Assembly (NCBI RefSeq): GCF_023078275.1
Contig: NC_062983.1
Coordinates: 12,455,001-12,519,000, forward strand
DNA length: 64,000 bases
Origin: Leguminivora glycinivorella
Taxonomy: Eukaryota; Arthropoda; Insecta; Lepidoptera; Tortricidae
Direction of reading: 5' to 3'
Below the pieces are notes generated by a model. It worked only from the letters and a program-made list of their open reading frames with translations. It did not search any database and was not told the DNA's origin. The translations under genes and the position numbers were made by a program. Numbering within the stretch: position 1 is the first letter of the stretch; each line of letters starts with the position of its first letter. Below are positions 44,446 through 54,929 of the stretch, piece after piece.

Positions 44446-45084
44446 GGTCAGTTTGTATAACTGACCGATATTATTTGTTTGCTAAAAAACCTTTTTCTCT
44501 GTTTACAGTCGTGTAACTTTATATTTTTTGGTGTTCAACTGACTCTCACCGAAACTGAATGAATAGTGAATATCACGTCAAAAAAATAAAGCAAATATTA
44601 CAGGTACGAGGATTTAAGCAATTGGTTCCGTTCGAACAAATTCAGTGATATTATAAATTCCCTCACGATACGTCCACAACTCCACACGGGAGCCGTATGC
44701 AAAGCTAAATTGGTTTTTCCCTTTGGCTTTTTGCTCACGCCGGATGCTTTTTTTCGATTGCATCGTAAATATCGGCGGTTTTGAATGAAATTCATGAAAA
44801 GGTGAGCACAGCTTATGTTAGCCCGTTTGTGTTATTACTTTTCGGTTGAAGTGCGTGTTGTATCGGTATGCGATACACGCAAATAGTTAACATTCTGGTT
44901 TTAGTAAACGAACACTGCAATAGTTAAAATAGTCCATAGATATACAGCAGAATATAAGTACATGAATTGAATTATTTAAGTGCTTAAATACCGTTCACCT
45001 CATATTTGGAGTTTGGACATGAATTTTAAGTAATATTACGTTTATCTAAATTACAGTTTATGATACTTACTTTTATTTCATTAT
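44446..45084. other. Unassigned stretch
   Basis: No feature supported. Confidence 0.4.
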
Positions 45085-45371
45085 TGAGGTCGCGGGTTCA
45101 AACCCCGGTTCAAACTAATAAGTTTTTCGAAACTTATGTGCGAAATGTCATTTGATATTTTCCAGTCGCTTTTCGGTGAAGGAAAATGTGGTGAGGAAAC
45201 CGGACTAATTCCAATAAGGCCTTAGTTACCTTTCGGGTTGGAAGATCTGATGGCATTCGCTTTCGTAAAACTTAGTGCCTATGCCAAATCTTGGGAGTAG
45301 TTACCAAAGCGGACCCCAGGCTCCCATGAGCCGTGGCAAATGCCGGGATAACGCAACAAGTATGATGATGA
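45085..45371 (+). mobile_element. tRNA-SINE family L, 5'-truncated copy
   Basis: Begins inside the tRNA-like head at GAGGTCGCGGGTTCAAACCC (B box) and continues through TTTTTCGAAACTTATGTGCG, CAGTCGCTTTTCGGTGAAGG and GATAACGCAACAAG to a TGATGATGAT tail. The A box is lost, so no promoter. Same family as 47692-48015. Confidence 0.85.
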
Positions 45372-46418
45372 TACTTTCATTTTATTTCTACTTTTGAGAC
45401 TACTCTAAATATGTGTAGTCAGTGATAATTGTTAATCGTTTATTTAAATTAAAAGTTGTTATAATATATAATCAACATAAATTAAAACATAACATCAAAA
45501 TAATCTTATAAGTAGGTGACATCTCTGCCCGCCAATTTATATTACTTCAGGGAAATAGGTAAGGTCTTACCGCTTCCTGATAATTGTCGTAACCGGCTTT
45601 TATCGCCTCATATAGGGGAGAGAAACGAATGTGATAATAAAACAACTTGTATTTAATATTTATCTTATTAGAATTTATCATTTAACCTAAATACTTACTT
45701 AAATATATTACTCATATGCTATTAATTAATGAGTTTACAACATTCAGTCATAGTTTCCGTGTTATACAATTCAATTTTATCATCCCTAGTTACAAAAGAA
45801 CACGGTAAAATTACAATTATGGGCCATATTTTATTTAGTTTTGGACGTAAACTTAAATAATCTATGACAACAGGCCAAAATATATTATTGTATGTATAGC
45901 AATGTATGTACAGAAAATTAGTAATTAAAACAAATAGCTACTTCAAACAACGCGATAGACAAACTACATTTATAATCAACTTGGCTCATTGTAAATAACC
46001 CGACACCCTCGGAACTTGTTCCGAACTGCAAGTTTCAGCGTTCTCTCGAGCCTTTCTTGAGGTTCTTACGGATTGTGTAAACAGAAGCCTTCATTGAAGA
46101 AGTTGGCTTTAGGAATACCAAAGAAAGAATTTAAATCCAGTCAGAGGATGACGTCGGAAGGAAAATGGAACAACCATAAGTTTTCATAAAAATCTAATTA
46201 TTTCCTAGAATCGAGTCATCGATACTAAACTGGGATCCCCTGCAAAAGTAGATTAAATATATTTGAGTATATAATGAATGAAGAGAATATTTTCATATTT
46301 GCCGTTTTCAGCTCGCGCGTAAAATATTGCCTCTTGTGAAATTACCAACATAAGCTCATTTATTGGTTTGATTATTCAAACTTTATGTATATATATGTAC
46401 TAACCCATACAAAAAAGT
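45372..46418. other. Unassigned stretch
   Basis: AT-rich, no gene. Nothing else recognised. Confidence 0.45.
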
Positions 46419-46470
46419 TTGATTAGACTTATATTGACCGGGATATAGACCGTGATTACCTTTAATAATA

Positions 46471-46870
46471 AAATAAACTTTTTAACAAAAAATAAAACCG
46501 CCTTCAAAAATAAGCGCGTTACAAAACACGGAGAAACTAAAAAGCCAAAAATAATAAACCTTTCAATTCAGATTTCTTATCGTATTGCAATAAGCTAAAC
46601 ATCCAAATTATAAACAAATCAATTATTTTTGTAGTCGGTACCAGACCTGTTCGTCGCCTTGCTATTGCCTGTTTGCCCCACCCAACCATACACAGGCTGG
46701 TACCGACTCCAAAAATAATTGATTTGTTTATAATTTGGATGTTTAGCTTATTGCAATACGATAAGAAATCTGAATTGAAAGGTTTATTATTTTTGGCTTT
46801 TTAGTTTCTCCGTGTTTTGTAACGCGCTTATTTTTGAAGGCGGTTTTATTTTTTGTTAAAAAGTTTATTT
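46471..46870. repeat. 174-bp inverted repeat, one mismatch, 52-nt spacer
   Basis: 46471-46644 and 46697-46870 are reverse complements at 173 of 174 positions by eye (the mismatch is GTAGTC against GGAGTC near the loop). The innermost bases are GTCGGTACCAG / CTGGTACCGAC. The spacer is GC-richer. Arms this similar mean the duplication is recent or is being homogenised. A transcript would give a 174-bp duplex suitable for Dicer. Confidence 0.97.
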
Positions 46871-46874
46871 ATTT

Positions 46875-47112
46875 GTTGATTTTTAGTGGTTCCTAGTGAT
46901 ATTATATGTATCAGTCCGAATACATGTACAGTAGTGAAAGAATTATCCTTTAACTCCTAACCATTGATGAGTTGACCTTCCATCATCAGCTCAGTTGATT
47001 TTTAGTGGTTCCTAGTGATATTATATGTATCAGTCCGAATACATGTACAGTAGTGAAAGAATTATCCTTAAACTCCTAACCATTGAGGAGTTGACCTTCC
47101 ATCATCAGCTCA
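46875..47112. repeat. 119-bp tandem duplication
   Basis: GTTGATTTTTAGTGGTTCCT starts at 46875 and again at 46994; the two 119-bp units differ at about three positions. Immediately right of the large inverted repeat. Confidence 0.95.
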
Positions 47113-47440
47113 GCCACATAAAATTATTACCATCAGACGTATATACTGGTGTACCTTTGAAAAATAGACTAAAAACATTACATGTGCCTATAACATTTGA
47201 AGAGTTCCCTCGATTTCTCCAGGATCCCATCATCAGACCCTGACTTGGTGCCAATGGGACCATCTCGGGGTTATACCGGTTCGATCAAAAAAAAAATTTT
47301 GAAATTCGGTCCACGATTCTCGGAGATATCGAGTAACATACATACAAAAAAATAATAAAAAAAAAAAAAACATTCAGTCGAATTGAGAACCTCCTCCTTT
47401 TTTGAAGTCGGTTAAAAATTTAATTGTCAATATAAGTCTA

Positions 47441-47672
47441 ATGAAAATAACCGTGAATCATTCAAAACTCTTAAAAAGTTTGATGTTGAAGAGTAGGTAC
47501 ATGTTGCAACTGTTTTACATACGTATACTTCCTTCCTCCTTCCTTTTTCCTTTTGTCATGTAATTAAATGCGAACCTCAACTTTTGATGCTGGCTGTACG
47601 CTTCTCATAAAAATGTAAACTTTAAATGTCTCAAGAGATATTTATCTATCTGCCGGTTGTATTGGAATGGAA
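47441..47672. other. Unassigned spacer
   Basis: Pyrimidine-rich CTTCCTTCCTCCTTCC run at 47529-47544. Nothing else. Confidence 0.4.
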
Positions 47673-47691
47673 TTTTGTTACGACTACTAAT

Positions 47692-48015
47692 CATCATCCT
47701 CCTTGTGTTATCCCACGCATTTTCCTCGGCTCATGGGAGCATGGGGTTCGCTCTGACAACTAATTCCAAGATTTGGCGTAGGCACTATTTTTACGAAAGC
47801 GACTGCCATCTGACCTTCCAAACCCGAAGGGTAACTAGGCCTTATTGGAGTTAGTCCGGTTTCCTCACGATGTTTTCCTTCACCGAAAAGCGACTGGCAA
47901 ATATCAAATGACATTTCGCACATATGTTCCGAAAAACCCATTGGTACGAGCCGGGGTTCGAACCCGCAACCTCCGGATCGAAAGTCGCACGCTCTTACCG
48001 CTAGGCCACCAGCGC
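47692..48015 (-). mobile_element. tRNA-derived SINE, family L, complete, 19-bp duplication
   Basis: TTTTGTTACGACTACTAAT at 47673-47691 and exactly again at 48016-48034. On the minus strand the head has TGGCCTAGCGGTAAGAG (A box) and GCGGGTTCGAACCCC (B box near 47954-47966), then the body (CAGTCGCTTTTCGGTGAAGG, GGAAGGTCAGATGGCAGTCG) and a GATGATGAT tail. The perfect target duplication and unbroken head make this the best candidate for a recently moved SINE in the window. Sister copies: 40350-40505 and 45085-45371. Confidence 0.95.
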
Positions 48016-48034
48016 TTTTGTTACGACTACTAAT

Positions 48035-48211
48035 AATCTAAATAAAATGTATTTTGTTTTTATGCTCATTTTGTCTTTGTCCCGCGAAATTTGAAACATC
48101 TACTTCGGATATGTTTGCGGGTATTATCATAATAATTATAAATAAAAACCTTATTCCTACATTCAGCACTTTCGTAAGCCTAGGTATATATTTTCAAATC
48201 ATATTAAAAAA
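48035..48211. other. Unassigned spacer
   Basis: AT-rich; nothing recognised. Confidence 0.4.
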
Positions 48212-48360
48212 ACCAAGGGCGGCTCACTCCGTGATTCTTTCGAGCTACAAGGCCTACAAGTACCTATACAGTGGCCCATACAGTGTCCCTTCGCGCCGAG
48301 TTCTATCAGGGGCGGCTCACTCCGCGATTTTATCGCCGAGCTACAAGTATATGCAGGCGG
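48212..48360. repeat. GGCGGCTCACTCCG direct repeat
   Basis: GGCGGCTCACTCCGTGATTC...GAGCTACAAG and GGCGGCTCACTCCGCGATTT...GAGCTACAAG, about 93 bp apart (48220 and 48311). GC-rich relative to flanks. Confidence 0.8.
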
Positions 48361-48739
48361 CCGCGAGTTCGCGGCCTACTCAGGGGTGGCGCGCGTTCTC
48401 ACGGAACGCACATTCGCACTTTCTAATGTTACTTTATGTCGCGAGGTGTTTTTAGGTTCATAAGCGATGTCTAATAAAATAAATACCATAGATAATTCTT
48501 GCACAGATCTACAATTGATTAAGTCCCCCGGAAAAGTTGAATAAGGCTTGTGATGTTGGAACTTAAACAAAAATATATAAATATTGTACATATACTTTAA
48601 AAGTACCCAAGATTTGAATATAATAGTATAACATTTTATCTGAGTATTAATTCGTTTTAATACATAATTATATAACCCTATAGCCGGTCGCCACGCACGT
48701 GCGGCTCATTTCTTTGTAAGAATTTTGTAGGCATTTAAA

Positions 48740-48945
48740 AAGGCGGCATTTCGGGAACATCAAACCAGAAAGCGTTCTGTATTTGTACTATTATTTATAT
48801 TCTGTGGTTCTATTACGACTCAATGTCGGCTGCTCGGGATACGGTCCGCTTGTAAATATATGGGTAAGAATCATGAAAGGCGCCATTGTGTGAACATCAA
48901 AGCAGTGAGCCTTTTGTACTTGTACAATTATGTATACTGTGATAA
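48740..48945. repeat. Diverged 65-bp direct repeat
   Basis: AAGGCGGCATTTCGGGAACA...TATATTCTGTG (48740-48805) aligns with AAGGCGCCATTGTGTGAACA...TATACTGTG (48880-48943). Confidence 0.6.
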
Positions 48946-49117
48946 AACGGCTATTAGGTTATTTATATTTACGCCAGTGCGTTAGGAAAAAACACGCGGA
49001 GACGCCCCATTGCCCGGCCAAACACCCGAAAAGCCACTGACGCGTTGGGCTCAATTATTCCGGGAACGGTTGGATCGAATGCTGGCGGCCTAGCTGAATG
49101 ACAATCGTTGACGCTAG

Positions 49118-49230
49118 ACGCCGATCGAAACGCAGTCTGGCTCTGTCACGCCAATACGGAAGCGTGATAAGGATAGCTAGCTACGATGAAAATATTATCG
49201 TAAGCGTTTGTGCATTTAGTTACGTATACC
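49118..49230. mobile_element. MITE S copy
   Basis: GCCGATCGAAACGCAGTCTG, CTCTGTCACGCCAATACGGA and ATTATCGTAAGCGTTTGTGC, in order. Confidence 0.7.
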
Positions 49231-49394
49231 CTGAGCCGTTCACGGCGTTTGCCCTGACGATTACCGAATTCTCGAAGGGTCACTGATGCCTTAGACAAAT
49301 AATTAGGCGCAGAGTGCTCACTTAATATGTATAGCAGCATTACACTTACTACAATGTAACCATGTAGTTTTTTCTTTATTTTTCCATACCAGTA

Positions 49395-49530
49395 TTAAAT
49401 GAGGAGTGTCTTTTCAAAGGGACTTATTTCTATAAATCAACAAGGGTTATTTCTCTAGGAAGACATAGATAAAAATAACCTCTGTTGACGTATAGAAATA
49501 AGTCCTTTTGAATAGACGCTACTTAAATGC
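49395..49530. mobile_element. MITE with about 38-bp inverted ends
   Basis: TCAAAGGGACTTATTTCTAT on the left and ATAGAAATAAGTCCTTTTGA on the right, with TCAACAAGGGTTATTT against AAATAACCTCTGTTGA further in. About 136 bp, foldback type. Confidence 0.8.
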
Positions 49531-49654
49531 AGATCGAATTACCACAAACACTTTAAACCGATTTTTCTCAAAACTTTTTTTTAGGCGTACTTTGACACTT
49601 AGAACTCGTACATCTCTAACATCTCTTATTAATCATAGTAGCTTTGTACTTTGT
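49531..49654. other. Unassigned spacer
   Basis: Nothing recognised. Confidence 0.4.
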
Positions 49655-49935
49655 ATAATTTATTGAAATTAATTTCCATAGACTACCTATAGTCTGTTTT
49701 TTTTTTGATGAATACTTTTGCATGTTAAATCTTATCTCGTTTTTTAATGCATGTTAATTATAAGATGTAATGTTTTGAAAAGTGGCCCGCCGAGTTTCTT
49801 GCCGGTCCCACAGTGGATACTCCCCTCCAACTGAGGGGAGACTGAAATCTTCTCGAGGCTGAGGCGTAGGTTTAGAGCCGGCGTAGCTTTATTTGACGTT
49901 CATATATTATGCGCATTGTAATATGCCTACTTGGA
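49655..49935 (+). mobile_element. LINE J1 3' UTR, interrupted (rest at 53344-53380)
   Basis: Aligns with 37250-37540 of the J1 copy: AGTTTCTTGCCGGTCCCA, GAGACTGAAATCTTCTCGAG and GGCTGAGGCGTAGG are shared. It stops at CTACTTGG; the remainder (AAATAAATATTTCATT plus the CATTT tail) resumes 3.4 kb later, after the nested P1/hAT block. Confidence 0.9.
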
Positions 49936-50355
49936 AATAGTTATTTGTTATACAAGGGGGCAAAGTTGTATTTTAACGCCGAGTGTGGAATTGAAAAACG
50001 AGCAAGTGAAAGGATTCTACAGTTGAACCACGAGCGAAGCGAGTGGTTCGAGAATAGAATGCTGAACTTGCGAGTTTTTTAACACACGAGAAGTAAAATA
50101 CATTTGCTCCCGAGTGTAACACAAAACTTTTCCCCTCACTATAGCGAGGAAACTACCTACAACGCAAAAAATGCGTTTATCACTGCTTCCAGTAGTTCCA
50201 CAGGTGGTAAATCATCTTTATTACTAGATTCACCTACTTTTATCAATTTTAAAGCAATTAATTTGACTTTATTCAAGGTCAAATTACTTTACCCACTAGT
50301 GGATAAAATGCGTTTTTACCCGCTGGTATTAAAGGACAAAACACGTGTTTCCGAG
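49936..50355. repeat. P1 palindromic repeat, copy 2 (rest at 53323-53343)
   Basis: Nearly the same as 4371-4790, including the CCACGAGCGAAGCGAGTGG hairpin centre. It is interrupted after TTTCCGAG by hAT element 1 and resumes with TTTCCGAGCTAGTGAGGGG. Confidence 0.9.
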
Positions 50356-50992
50356 TAGGGCTTCCAAATACCGGACATTCTCCAATACCGGTATTCATTC
50401 CGGTATTGGCGATTTCAATACCGGGATCCCGGGATCCCGGTATTGAAATCAGGAAAATATAAAAACCAAGTAATTTGCTTAAAATAACAAATTTTATTCA
50501 AAATCTCGTTTGTTAATTTTCATGCGTATTATACTACAGCAGAATCTTGCTAATCCGACTTACAATTCTTACAAATGGGTCAAATCGATTACATTTCCAA
50601 CTTAAAAAGTTTCGATTTTGACCCAAAACGGTTTTTCAAACTTATGTGGCCAAGTCGGCTCAACTTTTATTGTTTTTAAGTATACCTACATAGTTCAAAC
50701 GGCTACGCCCTGTGCTCTTTATTTTTGTTGTGAGTGGGACTGAGGACGCAGTATAAAATCAAGCGGGAAAGAGCGCCAGATCTGTACTCAGGTGATTCTG
50801 TAAGTTAGATATCGCCTCCAGATCGGACATTTTGCAAGAAGATGCGGCCATAGCAAACCATGTTTTTTGCCAAATCGTTCTCTTTAAGCTCGTGCGGAAT
50901 AGAACCTTTTACATTTTAATAATAACAGGCCTTTGCATCTATAACAGACGATTCAAGCAGCATCCTTGCGATTCGTGGCCGTATAGCCCAAT

Positions 50993-51397
50993 TCAAGAGA
51001 GGATCCCTCGTCCGCACACACGGCAGGTGTATGCTCCCCCAGATGGGCGGGGGTTAGAGGCCTGCTCGTGACGCCTCATGCGTTTATCATTCAAGGAGAA
51101 AAACCAGGCATTGGCGTGCTTGGATTGACCGTCATGGATAACACGGCGCCACGTGGGTCGGTTCTCGGCCAGTCGTTGCCACTGGTTGCATGGAATATCA
51201 AATGTGACTATGTCACGCTTCACGCAATCTTTAAAGCGCAGCATTGGCCGTCCGACCGGTCTCTTTGCATCTGCAACCTCTTCCAGCAGGATTTGACGCG
51301 GCAAACGAGTCCGCTCCATTCGATACACATGCCCGAGCCACCTCAGTCGCCTCTTCTTTAATATGGCTATGATACTAGGAAGCTGTGTCTCATTCAT
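50993..51397 (-). pseudogene. LINE ORF C-terminus (family with LRWLGHVYRM motif)
   Basis: A 134-codon minus frame reads ILKKRRLRWLGHVYRMERTR, then GRPMLRFKDCVKRDI, RPTWRRVIHDG and, near the end, YTCRVCGRG. This is the post-RT tail of a widespread insect LINE group; the CxxC at the end is half of the usual finger. The RT and endonuclease are missing, so it is a 5'-truncated remnant within hAT element 1. The open frame is probably preserved by youth, not function. Confidence 0.75.
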
Positions 51398-51711
51398 GCA
51401 GTGTTACATTTTATAGTCGGTGTTCATGGTATAATTGTACTGTAGATTTAACTATAATATCAGTATCACTTTATTAAATAATAAGCATTAAGAGCATTTC
51501 TCGATTACACACAGTCTATAGTTTCATCATTGACTTTTGAAATTAGAACATGAGATGATTTTTTTAAACACATTGTAATCAATATCTATGGTACAATTTA
51601 GTGGTATTTTTGTTTTTCGTGGCGCTAGAGGCGCTAAAGCACTAATAAAATAAATCCACCAAATCATTCAATAATTAGCCAAGAATCCGCACGAAGCGCT
51701 TTGCTTCTTCT

Positions 51712-51845
51712 TTTCTTATGCGCACTGCCAAGGAGTGGAATTCCTTGCCGGCGGCTATATTTCCGAGCTCATATAACCCGGCAACCTTCAAATCAAGAGT
51801 GAACAGGCATCTTCTGGGCGAGCTCACTCCATCGATATATTTATG
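51712..51845 (+). pseudogene. LINE ORF C-terminal fragment (MRTAKEWNSLP type)
   Basis: Plus frame: MRTAKEWNSLPAAIFPSSYN, then PATFKSRVNRHLLGEL and a stop TGA at 51843-51845. This ending is common in insect jockey-superfamily LINEs. Directly followed by another LINE piece, so one inserted beside the other. Confidence 0.7.
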
Positions 51846-52475
51846 AGAATATTATGTATGTACATAAAAACATTTGTAATTTTAAGAAAAACTGTGATGT
51901 ACATAATATAAATACTAGAAATAAACATAAACTCGCGGTGCCCTTCACACGGCTCTGTAAAATTAAAAAATCATTCATGGGTAATTGTGTTCGATTTTAT
52001 AATAAACTTCCGAATCATATTACTGACTTGTCAATTAATAAATTTAAGAATCATGTAAAGCGTGTACTCATTTCCAAAGCTTATTATACAACACAAGACT
52101 ACATGAATGATAAAACAACGTGGGATTAATTGTTATTCGAAATGGTTTCTTATTTTTACGTTTATTATTATTATTATTGTTGATGAAATTAATATTGTAT
52201 TTTTTTGGACATTGGATTTTTCCTAGAAATATTCTAGACATGTATTTTTATATATACATATACCTAATTATATATTTTTTGTTTAACGATTATTTTTATA
52301 TGAAATTGTATATTATAGACTCAATATTATTATGAACAATAATTTACAACAATAAATTGCTCTGATAATTAGGTTAGATTAAGATCATAATATATATGTA
52401 ATGAACTATTCATAAGAGCTTGTAACTAGGCCTACATGAATAAAGATATTTTGAATTGAATTGAATTGAATCGTA
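51846..52475 (+). pseudogene. Jockey-like LINE end (family J2) with tail
   Basis: A frame from 51854 to 52129 gives a DVHNINTRNKHKLAVP segment, KSFMGNCVRFYNKLPNHI and YYTTQDYMNDKTTWD, parallel to the J1 ending at 36.8-37.06 kb (CIHFYNKLPD, YYRVEDYLTDK). The 3' UTR ends in a TTGAATTGAATTGAAT tail at 52454-52471. 92 codons left, no enzymatic domain. Confidence 0.8.
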
Positions 52476-53214
52476 GGCCACGTCTTTGACTCTGCTTTGG
52501 CTAGTCTGTGGCCAAGAGTAAGCCCATTTATAAAAAAAAAGCTAAATTGTCCGACATAGATTATTAAAAATCACATTAAGAAATAATCTATGGAATCACA
52601 CATTACTTTGCGGAAATCCATGATAATCAAAATCAAAAAGATTACTTCGCGGAATAGGAACACTTCATTTACGTATAAGAAAAGTAATTTTCCTCATTTT
52701 GATAGTTGAGTAGTGAGTTCCCTATTTCGTTACTATCGGGAATGTTACGGCAAAGTTTTCAGCTAGAGTTCAACACACTAACGCACACGTACAACAGTGA
52801 AAATAGAGTAGCTACGGTATACGTTAGTTCGTTTGCATTAACCAATATAGATGCATCAAGGCGATTTGTTTACAGAGGATCTATGGCCTATTACAACTAC
52901 GTTTGACGTGTTGCTTTTCTGTCACACTTACGTGCGAAGTCACAAGTGCGACAAATGTGTCAAAAACTGTTCGCGGCAGACCCTCCTCAATGAATGCTTT
53001 TGACGCGTAACTTTAATTCTTTATCTGGGTAATCATCGAAAAAACTATCATTTTCATACAAATCTTGCAAAAACACCAAACAGAGAATGTGTCAAATCGA
53101 GAAAAGAGAGCAACAAGCAAGATTTACGCGTGTAGTGACCATCATGATGCAGAAATTTTACGTTTTTGATGAGTAATTTACGTTAATTTGGCATAATTTG
53201 TTAGTTTTTAAAAA
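52476..53214. other. Right-hand interior of hAT element 1
   Basis: No transposase frame. AAAAGCTAAATTGTCCGACA (52540-52559) resembles AAAAGCTAAACGGTCCGACA at 60860. Confidence 0.45.
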
Positions 53215-53343
53215 TACCGGGATCCCGGTATTGCTAAATTAAATACCGGTATTGAAATGGGCCCAAAAAAAGGCGGGATCCCGGGATCCCGAGATACCGG
53301 GATCCCGGTATTGGAAGCCCTATTTCCGAGCTAGTGAGGGGAA

Positions 53344-53380
53344 AAATAAATATTTCATTATTTCATTTCATTTCAACTAT
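53344..53380 (+). mobile_element. LINE J1 3' tail (continuation of 49655-49935)
   Basis: AAATAAATATTTCATTATTT then CATTTCATTTCAAC; the same ending as the J1 copy near 37530-37592. Confidence 0.85.
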
Positions 53381-53504
53381 GTTTTTTGAGTTACAGTAGA
53401 TAGGTGTGACATGGCAGCTTTGCCCTGCTCACAAAAGCTTTTGAAGTTTGCCGTAGTACCCATTAACATCGTTTGATAAATAAAAAAGGTAGCTTGAATG
53501 AATG

Positions 53505-53658
53505 AAAGGTAGCTTGAGGGAATGTACAAGTTTCTGATGGGGTGGCAACGCGCATGTGACACTCTTTGAGTTGCAGGCGTCCATAGGTTACGGTGACCGC
53601 TTTCCATCAGGCGGACCGTATGCTTGTTTGCCACCGACGTAGTATTAAAAAAAAAAAA
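53505..53658 (+). mobile_element. SINE-like retroposon family C, copy 2
   Basis: GGGAATGTACAAGTTTCTGA, GGGGTGGCAACGCGCATGTG, GTTACGGTGACCGCTTTCCA, CATCAGGCGGACCGTATGCT and CCACCGACGTAGTA followed by an A run (53646-53658). Matches 29737-29879. Just upstream GGTAGCTTGA is doubled (53487 and 53508). Confidence 0.75.
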
Positions 53659-54533
53659 GCTTAATAATATCAAGGTAAATACAACATACGTCCAATACGA
53701 GGTTTCTTCTTTATTACTATATGAATTATTATATATTGAACGATATCATATAAGTATCGCCTTTGAGGTTTATAATAACAACAAAAACATCTGCTGGTTT
53801 TCATCTTAAAAATTGGTTCGTAAAAAGATAAAAATATTGATTTCTGGATACATCATGTACAATTGTACATTTATCATGTTCAATGTATAAATAGATGTCT
53901 ACTTATATAAAAGTTGTTCGATTTAGACTATAGAGCCTTATGGATTAACCTTATTTGTATCCTTTGAAACTTAATGAGCCTCGTTATTTCAGTTAAATTA
54001 TGAAAAATAAGATCAAGTAACTCAATTATACTATTTTAATTTTGCTGTAGTCTAGTCAACAGTGCATCACCTTTTGTAAGCAAGAGAAAGGGGTTTGCCC
54101 AACCGTGGGAAGTATAGCCTTATTATTTTATCCAATTCGCTGCTACCCCTAGCGAAAATAAATAAATTCATAAAGTATCATCACACAAATTACAGTAAAG
54201 TCTAAACTTCTAAAGTCATATTTGTTTATCCTCCTAATCTTAGCTTTTTTTTACAAAATATCAAAACAAAAAAGCTTAGCAACGACGTCACCCTTAATCC
54301 ACGGAAGCCTCGTGAAAAATTTACGAATTACTCTCCCCGACAAATTGCTTACGCTTATTTCCTGTTGAAAATCAGAATCAGAATTAATTACTGTACTCTG
54401 TGTAACGAATTGTATTTGCCGAGTGGAGCTAGAATTATTTAAGCGACATAGCGCAGTATAAACACAATCAGCCTGATATCAATGCTTACATAATATATGT
54501 ATACGCACCCATTTATTTTTTTATTTCAGTCAT
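53659..54533. other. Unassigned stretch
   Basis: No gene seen. Ends with a pyrimidine tract and CAG just before the LINE fragment. Confidence 0.4.
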
Positions 54534-54704
54534 GGCAAACCACCCCTGAGATGGAAATATGACACCTGCCAACAAGCTGGCGAGAACTGGTTGCAGATGG
54601 CAATATTGGCAATGGACCGACAGGCATGGAGAAATGGAGAGGAGGCTATGTCCGAAGACGGGCGCTGTAAAGGCTGCTATAGACAGATAGATAGAATTAA
54701 ATAA
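54534..54704 (+). pseudogene. RTE-like LINE C-terminal fragment behind a splice-acceptor-like tract
   Basis: The frame reads GKPPLRWKYDTCQQAGENWL, QMAILAMDRQAWRNGEEAMS and ends TAA at 54702-54704 (57 codons). The PPLRW...W...A.DR..WR..EEA pattern is the usual RTE-type ORF end. It is preceded by ATTTTTTTATTTCAG (54515-54529), which looks like a 3' splice site. A truncated SINE starts a few bases later. Confidence 0.7.
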
Positions 54705-54707
54705 TCG

Positions 54708-54925
54708 AATATCGTTCGAATCCCGGTAAGGGCATTTATTTTGTATGATGAGCACAGATGTTTGTTCCTGAGTCATGGATGTTTTCTATGTATAAAAGTA
54801 TGTATTTATCTATTTAAGTATGTATAATTGTATATCGTCGCTTAGCACCCATAGTACAAGCTTTGCTTAGTTTGGGGCTAAGTTGATCTGTGTAAGGTGT
54901 CCCCAATATTTATTATTATATATTT
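54708..54925 (+). mobile_element. tRNA-SINE family M, 5'-truncated copy
   Basis: Starts in the B box (GTTCGAATCCCGGTAAGGGC) and runs through GATGAGCACAGATGTTTGTT, CCTGAGTCATGGATG and GTGTCCCCAATATTTATT to a TTATTATTATA tail. The TAA-type tail adjoins the 3' end of the RLE-type LINE. Confidence 0.85.
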
Positions 54926-54929
54926 CCTT

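Larger units (their letters stand above)
46424..47440. mobile_element. Composite foldback element
   Basis: Outer inverted pieces AGACTTATATTGAC (about 46428-46441) and GTCAATATAAGTCT (about 47426-47439) enclose, in order, a 174-bp inverted repeat, a 119-bp tandem duplication and a right end CTCCTCCTTTTTTGAAGTCG + GTTAAAAA. The left arm holds AAAACCGCCTTCAAAAATAA, a diverged counterpart of that right end, so these may be the true terminal repeats of one element. No credible frame. Confidence 0.6.
50356..53322. mobile_element. hAT element 1, 8-bp duplication TTTCCGAG
   Basis: TTTCCGAG at 50348-50355 and 53323-53330 flanks TAGGGCTTCCAAATACCGG (left) and TAGGGCTTCCAATACCGG (right, reversed). Near both ends the palindromic unit CCGGGATCCCGG recurs (50400-50445 and 53215-53310). 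No hAT transposase is found in 2967 bp; the interior holds three LINE fragments of both orientations. The uninterrupted P1 copy at 4371-4804 proves the insertion point exactly. Confidence 0.95.

Noticed and set aside
47941..48015. Possible functional tRNA on the minus strand
   Set aside because: It is the head of a complete SINE with a target duplication, not a free tRNA gene.
50104..50358. 84-codon frame in P1 copy 2
   Set aside because: The corresponding frame in P1 copy 1 has a stop, so there is no sign of selection.
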